The notes beneath the pieces were generated by a model that made no database searches, was not told the DNA's origin, and saw nothing but the letters and a program-made list of their open reading frames with translations. From Edaphobacter dinghuensis (lineage in GTDB: Bacteria; Acidobacteriota; Terriglobia; Terriglobales; Acidobacteriaceae): a DNA stretch of 64,000 nucleotides. Both the position numbers and the translations under genes were made by a program. Shown piece by piece: positions 35,212 through 43,922 of this stretch. The first letter of the stretch is position 1; each line of letters begins with the position of its first letter. Where the stretch lies: contig NZ_BMGT01000004.1 of NCBI RefSeq assembly GCF_014640335.1, positions 62,001-126,000 on the forward strand, given 5' to 3'.

Positions 35212-37620
35212 TTATTCCTCTTTCAGAACTTGAGCGGGGTCAAGGCGACACAATTCGATTGCCGTAGGCGACATGGAGGCTCCTACAACAGTAACGATCG
35301 CAACGCACGCAACGAATACCGAGCTTTCCTCGAATAGCACTTTCTGCGTAAGAATGGATATCAGGAATGGGCGGATCATGAACATAACAACGATCCCTGA
35401 GAGCACCGATACAAGAGAAATCTTTCCGATGAACGATCCTAATAGTTCCAGGATGCGCGATCGCGAAGAACCGAGTGCAAGCCGGATGGCCAAGTCCCTG
35501 CGCCTGGTATCAATCCATAATGCAACTATGCCGGTGAGACCAACGCCCGCCATGAGAAGCGCGATGCACCCAAGCGCAACGGCAGCATCCGCGTTAAAAC
35601 GTTGGGTAGCGGTTGATGCATCTTCCATTTGTCCAAGGCTTGTGATTCGCGCTACTTCAAACGCCACGCCTGAGCCTTTGATTGCTGCCAGAATCTCTTT
35701 GCCTGCTGTCTCTTCGTTGCCTCTTACCTTTACAACAAGCTGAAACATTCCCTCCGGATAGGCGCTAATCGGCAGATAAATCTCTGGACGAATAGGTTTG
35801 TCGAGACCTTCCTGGCGCACACCATGGATGACACCGATGACCTGAACCTTCGCGGTCGAACCATCATCTAACGATAAAAATGCGAATTGACCAACCGGAT
35901 TGCTCTGGTGAAATGTGACCCGCGCGGCCTCTTCGTTGATAACGGCCTCGCCGATATCGGGATGACTTGTAAACAGACGGCCTGCTTGCAAGGCGATGTT
36001 GAGTTGATGAAAATAGTTCGGCAATACCCGCGAGACCGCGACGTATCCTTCCGGCTGAACCTGATGCAAGCTCGCCTGGGATGTAGCCATTGGTGAGAGA
36101 CTGCTGAATCCTCCCAGAGGCACTGCTGTGGCAGCGGTCACAGACACTACATTCGGCAACGAACTCACGCTCTCTCTCATCTGCTCGAGTGCGATCAGGG
36201 AGTAAGCATCCCGGGCCTGTTGCCCAGTCTCTTTCTGGCTCGGTTGTGGGACGATCTCTGCGACCACATTTCCCATGGCATTGTAGCCTTTGCTGCTTTC
36301 GCGATATAACGCCAGAGCGTCCGTTGCGATACGCGCTGCAGATAATGCAAGCACGCATGTCACCCCGACCTCGATACCGACTGCGATAGTCCTTGCGCGC
36401 TCTCCAAGGCGGGTCGTACCTCGCGCCTGCTTTATGGACGAGGTTAAAGTCCTGCCACTCTGCTGGGCGATTAGTAGAAGCAGGAACAAAAGAATGGCAT
36501 TGCAAACGATCCATGCAACACCGACAGCTGTTACGGGCGCCGCATCCAGGTAGACGTCATCAAAATGAAGCGTATTTGGGATCGGCAGATTCATGAGCAG
36601 CCGCGGCAGACACGCGACAAGGGCTAATGACAGGAAGACCCCGGCCGACGAGAGAACTCCATACTCAAGCCACTGCTGAAAGGCCGCCGAAGTTGCCGTG
36701 GAGCCAAGCGCTATTCGTACTCCCGCATGATGTTGATGGCGCATAGCCTTCGCAAGAAGGAGTCCACAAACGTTAAGGACCATGACCCCAAAAATCAACA
36801 GTGCGAGTGCATTCAGCTCTCGTAAAAAACCAACGATCGGACGGTTCAAATATTCAACAAGCGGAATCGCCTGATATTGGCTCTTCGCAAGGAGGTCGGC
36901 CACCGCGGAAGGCATGGATCGGATGGCGATAGCCGCAGTTGCCTGTGCTGCGGACTGGATGCTTTTCTGGCTGTTTCCATTTCGCGCCTTAGCGATCACG
37001 TTCACGAAGCTAAAGGCCGACTGATCTCCTGCGTTGAGTTGAGCATCGAGGGAAGTTATCACGTCTGGCTGTCTGTCCTCTGGAAAGACCACGCCACGCG
37101 GAATACTTCCTTGGTAGATATATTTTCTGGATTCCAGAGTGATGACGTCGCCTTTGTGTGGCGCGTTTGGGAGTTCTCCTATGGTCTTGTCCGAGAAAAG
37201 CACCGCAGGTATCCCTGCATTCGTTGACCCATTGAATGAGACGGCGATTTGGGGATATCCGAGCAGATCGAATAAATTGTTTGTCGCTGCCGTGACGTGA
37301 ATCCTGCGGGGGAAAGTGGCCCCTGGAAGCATCGTCTCCGAGGTTCTCCAGGCCGCAATGGTTGCCTTGTCCTCCAGCTGATCGCGCCAGGCCGCCATGA
37401 TTGGAGCGACAACAGAGCCGTCCTTAACCATGTCGGACACTGAGACCAACCGGAGCAGGCTTGCACGATCCTGATATGGAACTCTGTGGTCGTGGTTGGC
37501 CGCCATGATAGCGACAGAGAGGGATAAGGCGCAGAAACCAACCAGGAATACCAGGAACAGGACCGTGGACTTCCAGGGATTTCTCACAATATTTCGAAAG
37601 ACAAGTGGCATGAGGCGCAT
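35212..37620 (-). CDS. ADOP-type FtsX/MacB-like permease
   Basis: 802 residues from the ATG at 37620, chosen because AAGGAC lies eight bases before it and the protein then begins like other ADOP members (MPLVFRNIVRNPWKSTVLFL). Two MacB periplasmic-core/FtsX halves: membrane segments near residues 15-40, 280-300, 330-360 and 380-405, a second periplasmic region, and a final membrane triad ending in SPTAIELCRLDPAQVLKEE. Unlike the other two ADOP proteins in this window it lacks the N-terminal cytoplasmic helix region and has no PadR gene. No ATPase gene is near. It likely moves or extracts a substrate at the inner membrane; the neighbouring cysteine-rich peptide is a candidate. Confidence 0.85.
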   Translation of the reverse strand: MRLMPLVFRNIVRNPWKSTVLFLVFLVGFCALSLSVAIMAANHDHRVPYQDRASLLRLVSVSDMVKDGSVVAPIMAAWRDQLEDKATIAAWRTSETMLPGATFPRRIHVTAATNNLFDLLGYPQIAVSFNGSTNAGIPAVLFSDKTIGELPNAPHKGDVITLESRKYIYQGSIPRGVVFPEDRQPDVITSLDAQLNAGDQSAFSFVNVIAKARNGNSQKSIQSAAQATAAIAIRSMPSAVADLLAKSQYQAIPLVEYLNRPIVGFLRELNALALLIFGVMVLNVCGLLLAKAMRHQHHAGVRIALGSTATSAAFQQWLEYGVLSSAGVFLSLALVACLPRLLMNLPIPNTLHFDDVYLDAAPVTAVGVAWIVCNAILLFLLLLIAQQSGRTLTSSIKQARGTTRLGERARTIAVGIEVGVTCVLALSAARIATDALALYRESSKGYNAMGNVVAEIVPQPSQKETGQQARDAYSLIALEQMRESVSSLPNVVSVTAATAVPLGGFSSLSPMATSQASLHQVQPEGYVAVSRVLPNYFHQLNIALQAGRLFTSHPDIGEAVINEEAARVTFHQSNPVGQFAFLSLDDGSTAKVQVIGVIHGVRQEGLDKPIRPEIYLPISAYPEGMFQLVVKVRGNEETAGKEILAAIKGSGVAFEVARITSLGQMEDASTATQRFNADAAVALGCIALLMAGVGLTGIVALWIDTRRRDLAIRLALGSSRSRILELLGSFIGKISLVSVLSGIVVMFMIRPFLISILTQKVLFEESSVFVACVAIVTVVGASMSPTAIELCRLDPAQVLKEE

Positions 37621-37677
37621 ATTTGAAAGTCCTTCAAGGATGGTGCGCCTCTGTGTTACATCCACTTGTGCAAGGAT

Positions 37678-38757
37678 TTACCAGCTGGCGACCAACGGGC
37701 TCAATGCATCAGAACCTAGATGATACTCCCATTTAGAGAGACGTAACCCGTCCGAAGTGATGATCTCGCCTGGAGCCGCAAAGTATCCGAATATCTGATC
37801 CTTCGGAAGTTCGAGAGAATAGAGGTAGTCGCCGCTGGCGGCGTCATAGCAATCGACGAGGTTGACACTGTCATGCTTGGCTCGCGCTGCGGTGGAAACG
37901 TACAGAATTCCTTTTTGCACGTTCGCAGCTTTGATGGGCGGAGCCAATCCTTCATCGGCTTGGATCGCAAAGGCTCCATGTTCCTTATTTAATAAGACGG
38001 GCAGAGAATGCGGATCAATTGTCTGGCGCAGATAGACCTTTGAGCCGTCAAAACCAAATGACGCGAGCGTGTTTTGGTAGCGCGAAAGGTAGAGGAAATC
38101 AGGCTTACCTGGATCCTGGATCAACAAGCCATCTAAGGTGAGGCCATCCTCAAATTGATGGGTCAAGAGTTCAGCGGACTGAATACACTCTGAGCCGTTA
38201 TCGTCGCAAATTGAAAACATCTGATGGGCGTGAGGCACATTGATGTAGACGATGTGAGAGTTGCCGCCTGTCAGACTCAGAGTTCGAAAATCTAAGGGTA
38301 CTTTCCGGCTGTTTTTTACAACATAGGCGGAATGATTGGGATCGGTTGCGACGATATTGCCCTGATCATTCACGCTGAAATCTGTGGTGTGGTCATCGTC
38401 CGAATTGACCGGAAGGTCGCTGAGCACGGTGCCTGTCCGTGATAAGTGGATGAATTGACTATGACCATTCTGATCGAAATCGAGTGCAACTATGCTGCCA
38501 TCTGTTAAGAATGCGACTTTGACGATCTTGTGGAATAAGCTCCGGTCCGAGACCGTCCAATCTCGGCTATAGCTGATGTTCTTCCATACCCTGGCTTGCA
38601 TCTGCTGAGGCGCTGGTACATACCCGGAAGCATATTGCGGGATGTCTTCAGATAGCACAACTTGGGGAGAAGATGGGTTCCATCCTGTGAGTCCAACCGC
38701 AAGTGCTACCACCACAACAACGATAAGCCCGGTCCCGTAAATTTTCGTGGACGTCAT
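37678..38757 (-). CDS. Membrane-anchored beta-propeller protein
   Basis: 359 residues from the ATG at 38757 (GAGG upstream). One N-terminal membrane segment (GLIVVVVVALAVGLTGW), then repeating beta blades (VKVAFLTDGSIVALDFD, FSVNDQGNIVATDPN, FGFDGSKVYLRQ, YCDYDAASGDYLYSLELPKDQ-like) typical of a six-bladed TolB-like propeller. The propeller would face the periplasm. It sits between the cysteine-rich peptide gene and the permease gene, with 57-base gaps on both sides, so all are probably one operon. A binding or processing role toward the peptide is inferred. Confidence 0.7.
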   Translation of the reverse strand: MTSTKIYGTGLIVVVVVALAVGLTGWNPSSPQVVLSEDIPQYASGYVPAPQQMQARVWKNISYSRDWTVSDRSLFHKIVKVAFLTDGSIVALDFDQNGHSQFIHLSRTGTVLSDLPVNSDDDHTTDFSVNDQGNIVATDPNHSAYVVKNSRKVPLDFRTLSLTGGNSHIVYINVPHAHQMFSICDDNGSECIQSAELLTHQFEDGLTLDGLLIQDPGKPDFLYLSRYQNTLASFGFDGSKVYLRQTIDPHSLPVLLNKEHGAFAIQADEGLAPPIKAANVQKGILYVSTAARAKHDSVNLVDCYDAASGDYLYSLELPKDQIFGYFAAPGEIITSDGLRLSKWEYHLGSDALSPLVASW

Positions 38758-38814
38758 TGGGTACACCTCAGTGCGTTAATCCCGTCTCGTCAATGGGATG
38801 TGCTCCCGGAGAGG

Positions 38815-38991
38815 CTAGCTACGCAGGCAGATGGCGCCTGAGATGATGCAGCAGCCATTTGTGCCGGCAGGACAACCACATCCTCCGGTTCCGCAACCGC
38901 CACCTTTAGCGTGCGCAAACTGGGTGGCAGTCAGCGACAGAGCAAGTGCGGTGAGGGATAACAGGATTCCCTTTTTCACTTTGTTGGTCAT
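38815..38991 (-). CDS. Small secreted cysteine-rich peptide
   Basis: A 58-residue precursor with a very strong AAAGGAGA site. Residues 1-28 form a signal peptide (MTNKVKKG start, hydrophobic core, FAHA end). The 30-residue mature part is Gly-rich and has six cysteines (33, 38, 40, 47, 48, 55), in a pattern of GGCGC, CC and a last C. Six cysteines could make three disulfides in the periplasm. It lies 29 bases behind the MauE-like gene and before the propeller gene. Similarity to peptide toxins, electron-carrier subunits or ribosomally made peptides is possible; none could be recognised. Gene finders usually miss it. Confidence 0.75.
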   Translation of the reverse strand: MTNKVKKGILLSLTALALSLTATQFAHAKGGGCGTGGCGCPAGTNGCCIISGAICLRS

Positions 38992-39020
38992 GGACTTTCT
39001 CCTTTCGGGTGATGCTTGGG

Positions 39021-39491
39021 TTAGTGAGGCTGACTCGTTTTTGCCGAGCCGCTATAGACCGCAAGGCATAGGGCTGCCCAAACAACATTCATCAGGACAT
39101 GCTGCAGAGTGCCTTTACCAAGCGTGATGGTGAACCAGCATCCACAAGCGTCCTGGATGCCATAGTAATAGTTGAACGCGAGTGCAATCGCGAAGATTGA
39201 CAATAAGAGACATCCCATTAACGAGGCCGCTTTACGAGTCTTGCGAATGATGAGACAAACAGATGTCCACAACTCTGTGAGGACGACGGCTGGAGCAAGG
39301 TATCTAATCAACGGTGTTGGCAACACCGCGTAATTCTCCAGAGCATTGAGGAAGCCCCAATAGTGAAAGAGTTTGTCGATCGACGCAAAACCAAAGAGAA
39401 TGGCCAGGAAAGCGCTTGCTACATCGACCCACCCGATGCCCCAAAATGAAGATCGATTGATACCCTCTGAAGTCTGGACTGTTACTGACAT
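39021..39491 (-). CDS. MauE/DoxX-like redox membrane protein
   Basis: 156 residues from the ATG at 39491 (GGAG five bases upstream; the longer frame is unlikely). Four membrane segments (VDVASAFLAILFGFASIDKL, the YLAPAVVLTELW region, MGCLLLSIFAIALAF and VLMNVVWAALCLAVY). ASIDKLFHYW near 36-45 and the CxC in DACGCWF (116-118) are as in MauE, the membrane protein needed for disulfide formation of methylamine dehydrogenase small subunit. It is the first gene of the operon and a good candidate to oxidise the cysteines of the small peptide encoded next. Confidence 0.8.
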   Translation of the reverse strand: MSVTVQTSEGINRSSFWGIGWVDVASAFLAILFGFASIDKLFHYWGFLNALENYAVLPTPLIRYLAPAVVLTELWTSVCLIIRKTRKAASLMGCLLLSIFAIALAFNYYYGIQDACGCWFTITLGKGTLQHVLMNVVWAALCLAVYSGSAKTSQPH

Positions 39492-40148
39492 AGGCGCTCC
39501 GGCAGTTGAATTCTGCTGCATCCGAGGCCACCTCATTCCTGCAGCCTTTGACATTAATCGGTGAGCCCCATGGCATAACGGCAGCATGTGAGGAGGGGGT
39601 GGGCTCGTTTGTTACTTCATGTGTCTGGCAAAGACCAGTTCGGACTGGTGGAAGGATGCTGGATAAAACCTTCCATCTTTGCTTCCGCTGCGCAGTTTGC
39701 TCTTCTCTTCAGGAGAGGTCAACGATTTACGCAAACTATTTGAAATGGGAGTGAGATAAGAAATACTGTTGGTACTTATATTGCTGAGTGACAGCGATAC
39801 CAGTTATCCATTCATGTCGCTAACGTACGAAATATGATCTAGTTGGCCTGTTGAGGTATCAGATAGTAAGCGACAGGCTGCGCGCGACGGGATCTAAAAT
39901 TGAGGTTGATCGACCTTCTCGCCTTAGACTAAACTCCTGCGCAAATCTTTCCTATAAGCAAATATCCACAACAACGATTGCCTTACTAGCAAGATACAGA
40001 TCTCTAACCGAGGGCAACGGAGAGTGATGGCTGCTGCCGTCGTATGGACAAAACTGCCCTGATGGCTTCAGAGTACGAGGGAAATCAGATATCCCGACTG
40101 GCGGGCAGGTTATGGAGGGACGGCGATCTATCGCTGATGCGCGGTGTG
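39492..40148. promoter_or_regulatory. AT-rich intergenic region upstream of the peptide operon
   Basis: About 650 bases without a gene between the RES toxin stop and the MauE-like start. It must hold the promoter of the operon, though no -35/-10 pair could be placed with confidence. A short perfect inverted repeat, ACCAGT-TCGG-ACTGGT, lies at 39634-39649, about 145 bases upstream of the first gene, and may be an operator or leader hairpin. Confidence 0.4.
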
Positions 40149-40790
40149 CTAAATCTGCCGGATCTTGAGCCGACGAACCAACGCAAGCAGCTCTTCTCTG
40201 CGTGGGGATAGAGCCAAGGGCTCGGTACGAATGACCGTTAGCGGAGGAGTAGGAAGTCTCTGACCAAACAGCATCACACATCGCGCCGCATCATCCCGGC
40301 GTGATCCATAAGCAATAGCCTGTGCCGTCGGCTGTTGGTGGTATGCGGCCTCCGCCCATGGGCGTGTCTCAACGTAACAAGCCGGCAGGCTATCGATCAG
40401 CTGCGTTCGTGTAAGCCGAAGTGTGGGCAGATAGGGTGTATGGAAGCTGACACAGTTAAGAGTCTCGGGCAGCATGACCTGAGCCAGATGATAGTGCTGC
40501 AGCTCAGAGAGATCGAAGACTCCTGGTGGGAAAAGCGGAATCTCGTGGAGAATCGACTCCATGTACGCGCACTCTGGCGTGCTGGCAGCGTAGTAGGTGT
40601 GCACAGGAGTTCCGGTCGCGGTCGAGATTGGCGCGAACCGTGTGTCTCCCCACCCTTGGGAAAACGTATCTGGCTCTGCTGGATGGTTTTTCGTGGAATA
40701 CACATGAAACCAAACCGGAACGTCTGCTCGCGTGACGGGCACGAGGGTAAACGATTCAGACGATCCGGGTTGGGGAATCCCGCAGCTCAC
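40149..40790 (-). CDS. RES-domain toxin (NAD-degrading family)
   Basis: 213 residues from GTG 40790, whose GTGA overlaps the stop of the antitoxin gene. The RES domain shows its conserved Arg51 (DTRFAPIS), Tyr66-67 and Glu78 (YYAASTPECAYMESILHEIP). RES toxins degrade NAD+ and stop growth unless bound by a partner of the Xre/MbcA type. The longer frame upstream lies inside the antitoxin gene and is ignored. Tight coupling fits a type II toxin-antitoxin operon with antitoxin first. Confidence 0.8.
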   Translation of the reverse strand: MSCGIPQPGSSESFTLVPVTRADVPVWFHVYSTKNHPAEPDTFSQGWGDTRFAPISTATGTPVHTYYAASTPECAYMESILHEIPLFPPGVFDLSELQHYHLAQVMLPETLNCVSFHTPYLPTLRLTRTQLIDSLPACYVETRPWAEAAYHQQPTAQAIAYGSRRDDAARCVMLFGQRLPTPPLTVIRTEPLALSPRREELLALVRRLKIRQI

Positions 40791-41425
40791 GCAACGTAGC
40801 TCCCTTTGCGCTTCTCGAGGGCCTTCATCAGATCGTCGCGCCGGTCCAGCGCATCCTTGGGAGCTACGGGTTTGACGCCTTCCGGTCCGGGCTCCACGAT
40901 CCAGCCATTGGGGTAGTGGAACCACGAGGCAATCTTCCAGGTGTCGGCTACGGGACCGAAGGCTGTGAGGAGTTCCCGGATTAGCGGAAGAGGTTGGTAG
41001 ACTGCGTCAAACTCATAGCGCGGGAAGTACTCTTTGCCGCCATAGGTGACACTGAAGATCCTGCCGCGCCTCTTCCAGTCGCTCGCCGGGAGCGACCGGT
41101 TCGAGGAAGGCTCCGGCTGCAGAGCGTTGAGCATCTCTGCCGTAAGCCACTCTTCCCCTTTGAAGATCTCCCGGATGGTCTGAAGTCGATGCAATCGCTC
41201 CTCCACCAGTCCGACCTCGGGCTGGATCAGGCCGGTTAGTAGACCGGCAAGCTCGTCGGCCTGCTGAATCACGGTAATCTCTCCGGAAGACACTACAAGC
41301 TTCACGGCTTGTTCGATCCCGCGCCGCAGCGAAGGGAGCAGGGCCGGGTCGGTGCCTTCGGGAACCGCCACATCCAATACAAGCGCGGGAGCGGAAGCCG
41401 ATGCGGTCTGCGTAGCTCTTGACAT
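40787..41425 (-). CDS. Antitoxin-like partner of the RES toxin
   Basis: 212 residues from the ATG at 41425 (AGGAGG nine bases before). A helical N-terminal half with WLTAEMLNALQ may bind DNA; no clear Xre helix-turn-helix is seen. The C-terminal part (FDAVYQPLPLIRELLTAFG, then TWKIASWFHYPNGWIV and PKDALDRRDDLMKAL) matches the toxin-binding (DUF2384/MbcA-like) domain, including the W..PN signature. It precedes the toxin gene by overlap. A longer or unusual antitoxin for the family. Confidence 0.7.
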   Translation of the reverse strand: MSRATQTASASAPALVLDVAVPEGTDPALLPSLRRGIEQAVKLVVSSGEITVIQQADELAGLLTGLIQPEVGLVEERLHRLQTIREIFKGEEWLTAEMLNALQPEPSSNRSLPASDWKRRGRIFSVTYGGKEYFPRYEFDAVYQPLPLIRELLTAFGPVADTWKIASWFHYPNGWIVEPGPEGVKPVAPKDALDRRDDLMKALEKRKGSYVA

Positions 41426-41497
41426 GCGAAAGAACCTCCTGCCAATACTGCTTATATTATGCATCATGTCGGCAATATCGGCAAGGAGGTCCTATTT

Positions 41498-42661
41498 TCA
41501 GATGCGCATCGGCATGACAACGTACTGCTGCTGGTATTCCGGGCTCATGTTTTCGGGCACCAGGAGCCCTGCCGAGTCCGAGTCCTTCAAGGAGAGCCGC
41601 ATCGCTCCCTTTTCTCCGACCGTGCGCAGGAAATCAACCAGGTAGTTGCCGTTGAATCCAATGGTGACCGGATCGGCGCTGTAGCTGACGGCCAGCGTCT
41701 CCTCCGACTCGCCCCGGTCCGGAGCCGACGAGCTGATCCTGAGCGTATTTGCTTCAAGATGCAGCTTGACGCCATTCGAACGTGCGTCGGAGAACTCGAG
41801 GACGCGCTGAATCGAGGTAAGCAGCTCCGAGGTGCGAATCACGGTGGACCTGGGAAGATCCTTGGGCATGATTCCCTCATACGACGGGAACTGTCCGACG
41901 AGCTTGCGCACGCTCAAGAGACGAGGGCCTATCTGGAAGAAGAGGTTCGCGTCGTCTTCGCTGAAGTACACACCCTCTTCTTTGGTGGACGACAGGAGCG
42001 AAAGCAGATCGGTCAGGCACTCTCTCGGGAGCAGGGACTTCTGTAGATCCTTCACCGGAATGCCGTCATCGGGGACCACAACGAAGGACAGGCGATGTCC
42101 GTCCGTCGCGACCATGCCTGCGCGGTCGGGCCGCAGGAGCAGCAGCGCCGCGTTGAGCAGATAACGGTCCTCCGAGGTGGACACGGCAAAGAGGCTCTGC
42201 CGCACCAGAGTCCGCAGCACGCGGCAGCTCAGCCGCACGGATTGGGCAGGAGGCAGCGGGAGCTTTGGAAACTCCGAGGGAGCCCGGCCCGGCATGCGGG
42301 TACGAGAGTTGCTCGCGACAACATGGAGGTGGTCGTTCGCGAGAACCTTGAGGTGGACCGGTCCTTCGGGGAGCAACTTAATATAGTCCAGAAAATTCTG
42401 GGCATGAACCGTCGCCTTGCCCGGTGTTTTGGTGGCGGCCGGGCACTGGGTTCGGAAGGCCCGCTTGAGATCTGTGCTGGTGATCGTGAGCATGCCCCCG
42501 GGGTTGGCTTCGAGCAGCAGGTACAGAAGAATCGGTTGCGTGCCTTTGCTTTCGCTGATGCGTGCCGCGGCGGTGATCTCCGCAAGCAGAGTATTGCGGT
42601 CCACACTGAGCTCCATCAGCTTTGTGTCCGTCTTGGAATTGGTGTTCGGCGTCTGTGCCAT
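41498..42661 (-). CDS. dnaN: DNA polymerase III sliding clamp (beta subunit)
   Basis: 387 residues, the usual length. Three clamp domains are visible: N-terminal LSVDRNTLLAEITAAAR, middle LSCRVLRTLVRQSLFAVSTSEDRYLL with the GMVATDGHRLSFV segment, and the C-terminus ending QQQYVVMPMRI, close to the family's YVVMPMRL end. It holds DNA polymerase on DNA as a ring. Its neighbours are plasmid-type genes and a toxin-antitoxin pair rather than dnaA and recF, so it is probably an extra, element-borne copy. Sequence divergence from a chromosomal copy cannot be judged here. Confidence 0.9.
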   Translation of the reverse strand: MAQTPNTNSKTDTKLMELSVDRNTLLAEITAAARISESKGTQPILLYLLLEANPGGMLTITSTDLKRAFRTQCPAATKTPGKATVHAQNFLDYIKLLPEGPVHLKVLANDHLHVVASNSRTRMPGRAPSEFPKLPLPPAQSVRLSCRVLRTLVRQSLFAVSTSEDRYLLNAALLLLRPDRAGMVATDGHRLSFVVVPDDGIPVKDLQKSLLPRECLTDLLSLLSSTKEEGVYFSEDDANLFFQIGPRLLSVRKLVGQFPSYEGIMPKDLPRSTVIRTSELLTSIQRVLEFSDARSNGVKLHLEANTLRISSSAPDRGESEETLAVSYSADPVTIGFNGNYLVDFLRTVGEKGAMRLSLKDSDSAGLLVPENMSPEYQQQYVVMPMRI

Positions 42662-42715
42662 GGGATGAGACTTCCTTTCAGAAATGAGGGCTGAGAAATA
42701 TGGAGCCTCGCGACG

Positions 42716-43264
42716 TCAGTCCACGTTCACGAGCACCTTTCGGCTGCCGCCCTTCGTGATCCAGTGCCGCTCGCCACCCCATTCGTGATGGGGTAATCCG
42801 ATCTCGACGTACTCGCCGCGCTTTTTGATCACGTAATGCCGCTTGAGCTGCGGAGACACCAGCACAAGGCAGCGCGATGGGTTCGCAAGACACCACTGGT
42901 AGGCATGCTTCTGCCAGTTCGTCAAAGACGACATGTGTCTCCGCAGAAACTCCTTCATGGGCGTGTCGCTGCCAGCGAGATAGGAGCGCCCGCAGTTAAG
43001 AGCCTTCTCCCACTCCCCGAATTTCGGGTCTTCGCCAAAGGCGTATTCATTGTCCTTCTGCCGGACGGTGTAACGAAACGGCTCGCGAATGAGCTTGCGA
43101 TTGATGCAGGCCCGGCTTCCTTGGGCGTCAGGGCGGCCCCAGATCAGCCGGTTGCGGTATTCGAGAAACGAGAGCTTTGCCGGATCTGTCTCCCATTCTT
43201 CTGAGGCAGGGACAACAGTTGTGATTGCTGGAACCATGGGAAAGAGCGTCGGTTGAGTGGTCAT
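42716..43264 (-). CDS. Hypothetical protein upstream of the clamp gene
   Basis: 182 residues from the ATG at 43264 (AAAGG upstream); the longer frame is Arg/Ser-rich and unlikely. The protein carries KLSFLEYRNRLIWGRPDAQG and a Trp/His-rich C-terminal half (SSLTNWQKHAYQWCLANPSR, then GGERHWITKGG), mixed alpha/beta. No family recognised. Probably co-transcribed with dnaN 54 bases downstream. Confidence 0.65.
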   Translation of the reverse strand: MTTQPTLFPMVPAITTVVPASEEWETDPAKLSFLEYRNRLIWGRPDAQGSRACINRKLIREPFRYTVRQKDNEYAFGEDPKFGEWEKALNCGRSYLAGSDTPMKEFLRRHMSSLTNWQKHAYQWCLANPSRCLVLVSPQLKRHYVIKKRGEYVEIGLPHHEWGGERHWITKGGSRKVLVNVD

Positions 43265-43583
43265 ATCCAGACCTTTCTGAAGTGGCCGAACTGGGCGAGT
43301 AGTGTGACAGCTGCCGATAGGCTTAGCCGTTCCCCTCCGAGCCAACGGACCGGAAAGGAGAGCGTGGAGACTCGGTTCGCGTGTCACTGAGCGAATGGAC
43401 AACAGGGTTCGAAAGATGAAGTTGGTGGGTGGGACTTAACCCAAAGCCTTGACGGCGGTCGGCTTCCGGAAGAAACTCGGTCGCAAATAAGTGGGCCGTC
43501 ATTGCAACTTCAGGCAAGAGTCTCCCTTGACACACCTATGCTTCTAGGGATAGTGTCAGCCATACCAAGATGTGTAGGGGTAG
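43265..43583. other. Divergent intergenic region
   Basis: Separates the leftward plasmid-type genes from the rightward PadR-ADOP pair. Apart from the promoter at 43527-43556 nothing is recognised. Confidence 0.4.
43527..43556 (+). promoter_or_regulatory. Candidate sigma-70 promoter of the PadR-ADOP operon
   Basis: TTGACA (perfect -35) at 43527-43532, an 18-base spacer and TAGTGT at 43551-43556 as a weak -10, 28 bases before the PadR start. The spacer holds an imperfect inverted repeat (ACACCTA ... TAGTGT), a plausible PadR operator. Confidence 0.5.
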
Positions 43584-43913
43584 ATGATGGCCAGAAACGA
43601 TCTTCAGGGAACTTTGGATTTGTTGATTCTCAAAACGTTGTCGCAGCGAATAAAGCTGCATGGCTACGGGATCGTCCAGCACATACAGCGAGCCTCCGAT
43701 GAACTGCTCCAAGTCGAAGAAGGTTCGATCTATCCAGCTCTTCATCGCATGGAGCAGAGCAATTGGATCCGCTCGGAATGGGCGACGACGGAAACGAATC
43801 GCAAGGCTAAGTACTATCGCCTTACCGTTGCCGGGCGTAGGCAGTTGACCGAAGCCGAAGAGGGATTTGAGCAACTGGTGAAGGGCGTTCGTGCCATGCT
43901 GCGCTATGCGTAA
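43584..43913 (+). CDS. PadR-family transcriptional regulator
   Basis: 109 residues. The winged-helix domain begins LQGTLDLLILKTLSQ and continues HGYGIVQHIQ, VEEGSIYPALHRMEQSNWI and YYRLTVAGRRQL, all standard PadR features, with a short C-terminal dimerisation helix. It lies nine bases before the ADOP gene and likely represses that operon, itself included; PadR-ADOP pairs are characteristic of acidobacteria. Confidence 0.9.
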   Translation: MMARNDLQGTLDLLILKTLSQRIKLHGYGIVQHIQRASDELLQVEEGSIYPALHRMEQSNWIRSEWATTETNRKAKYYRLTVAGRRQLTEAEEGFEQLVKGVRAMLRYA

Positions 43914-43922
43914 GGGGGTTGG

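Noticed and set aside
34702..39491. Methylamine dehydrogenase locus
   Set aside because: The peptide has no tryptophans for the TTQ cofactor and is far smaller than MauA; no mauG or mauD gene is seen.
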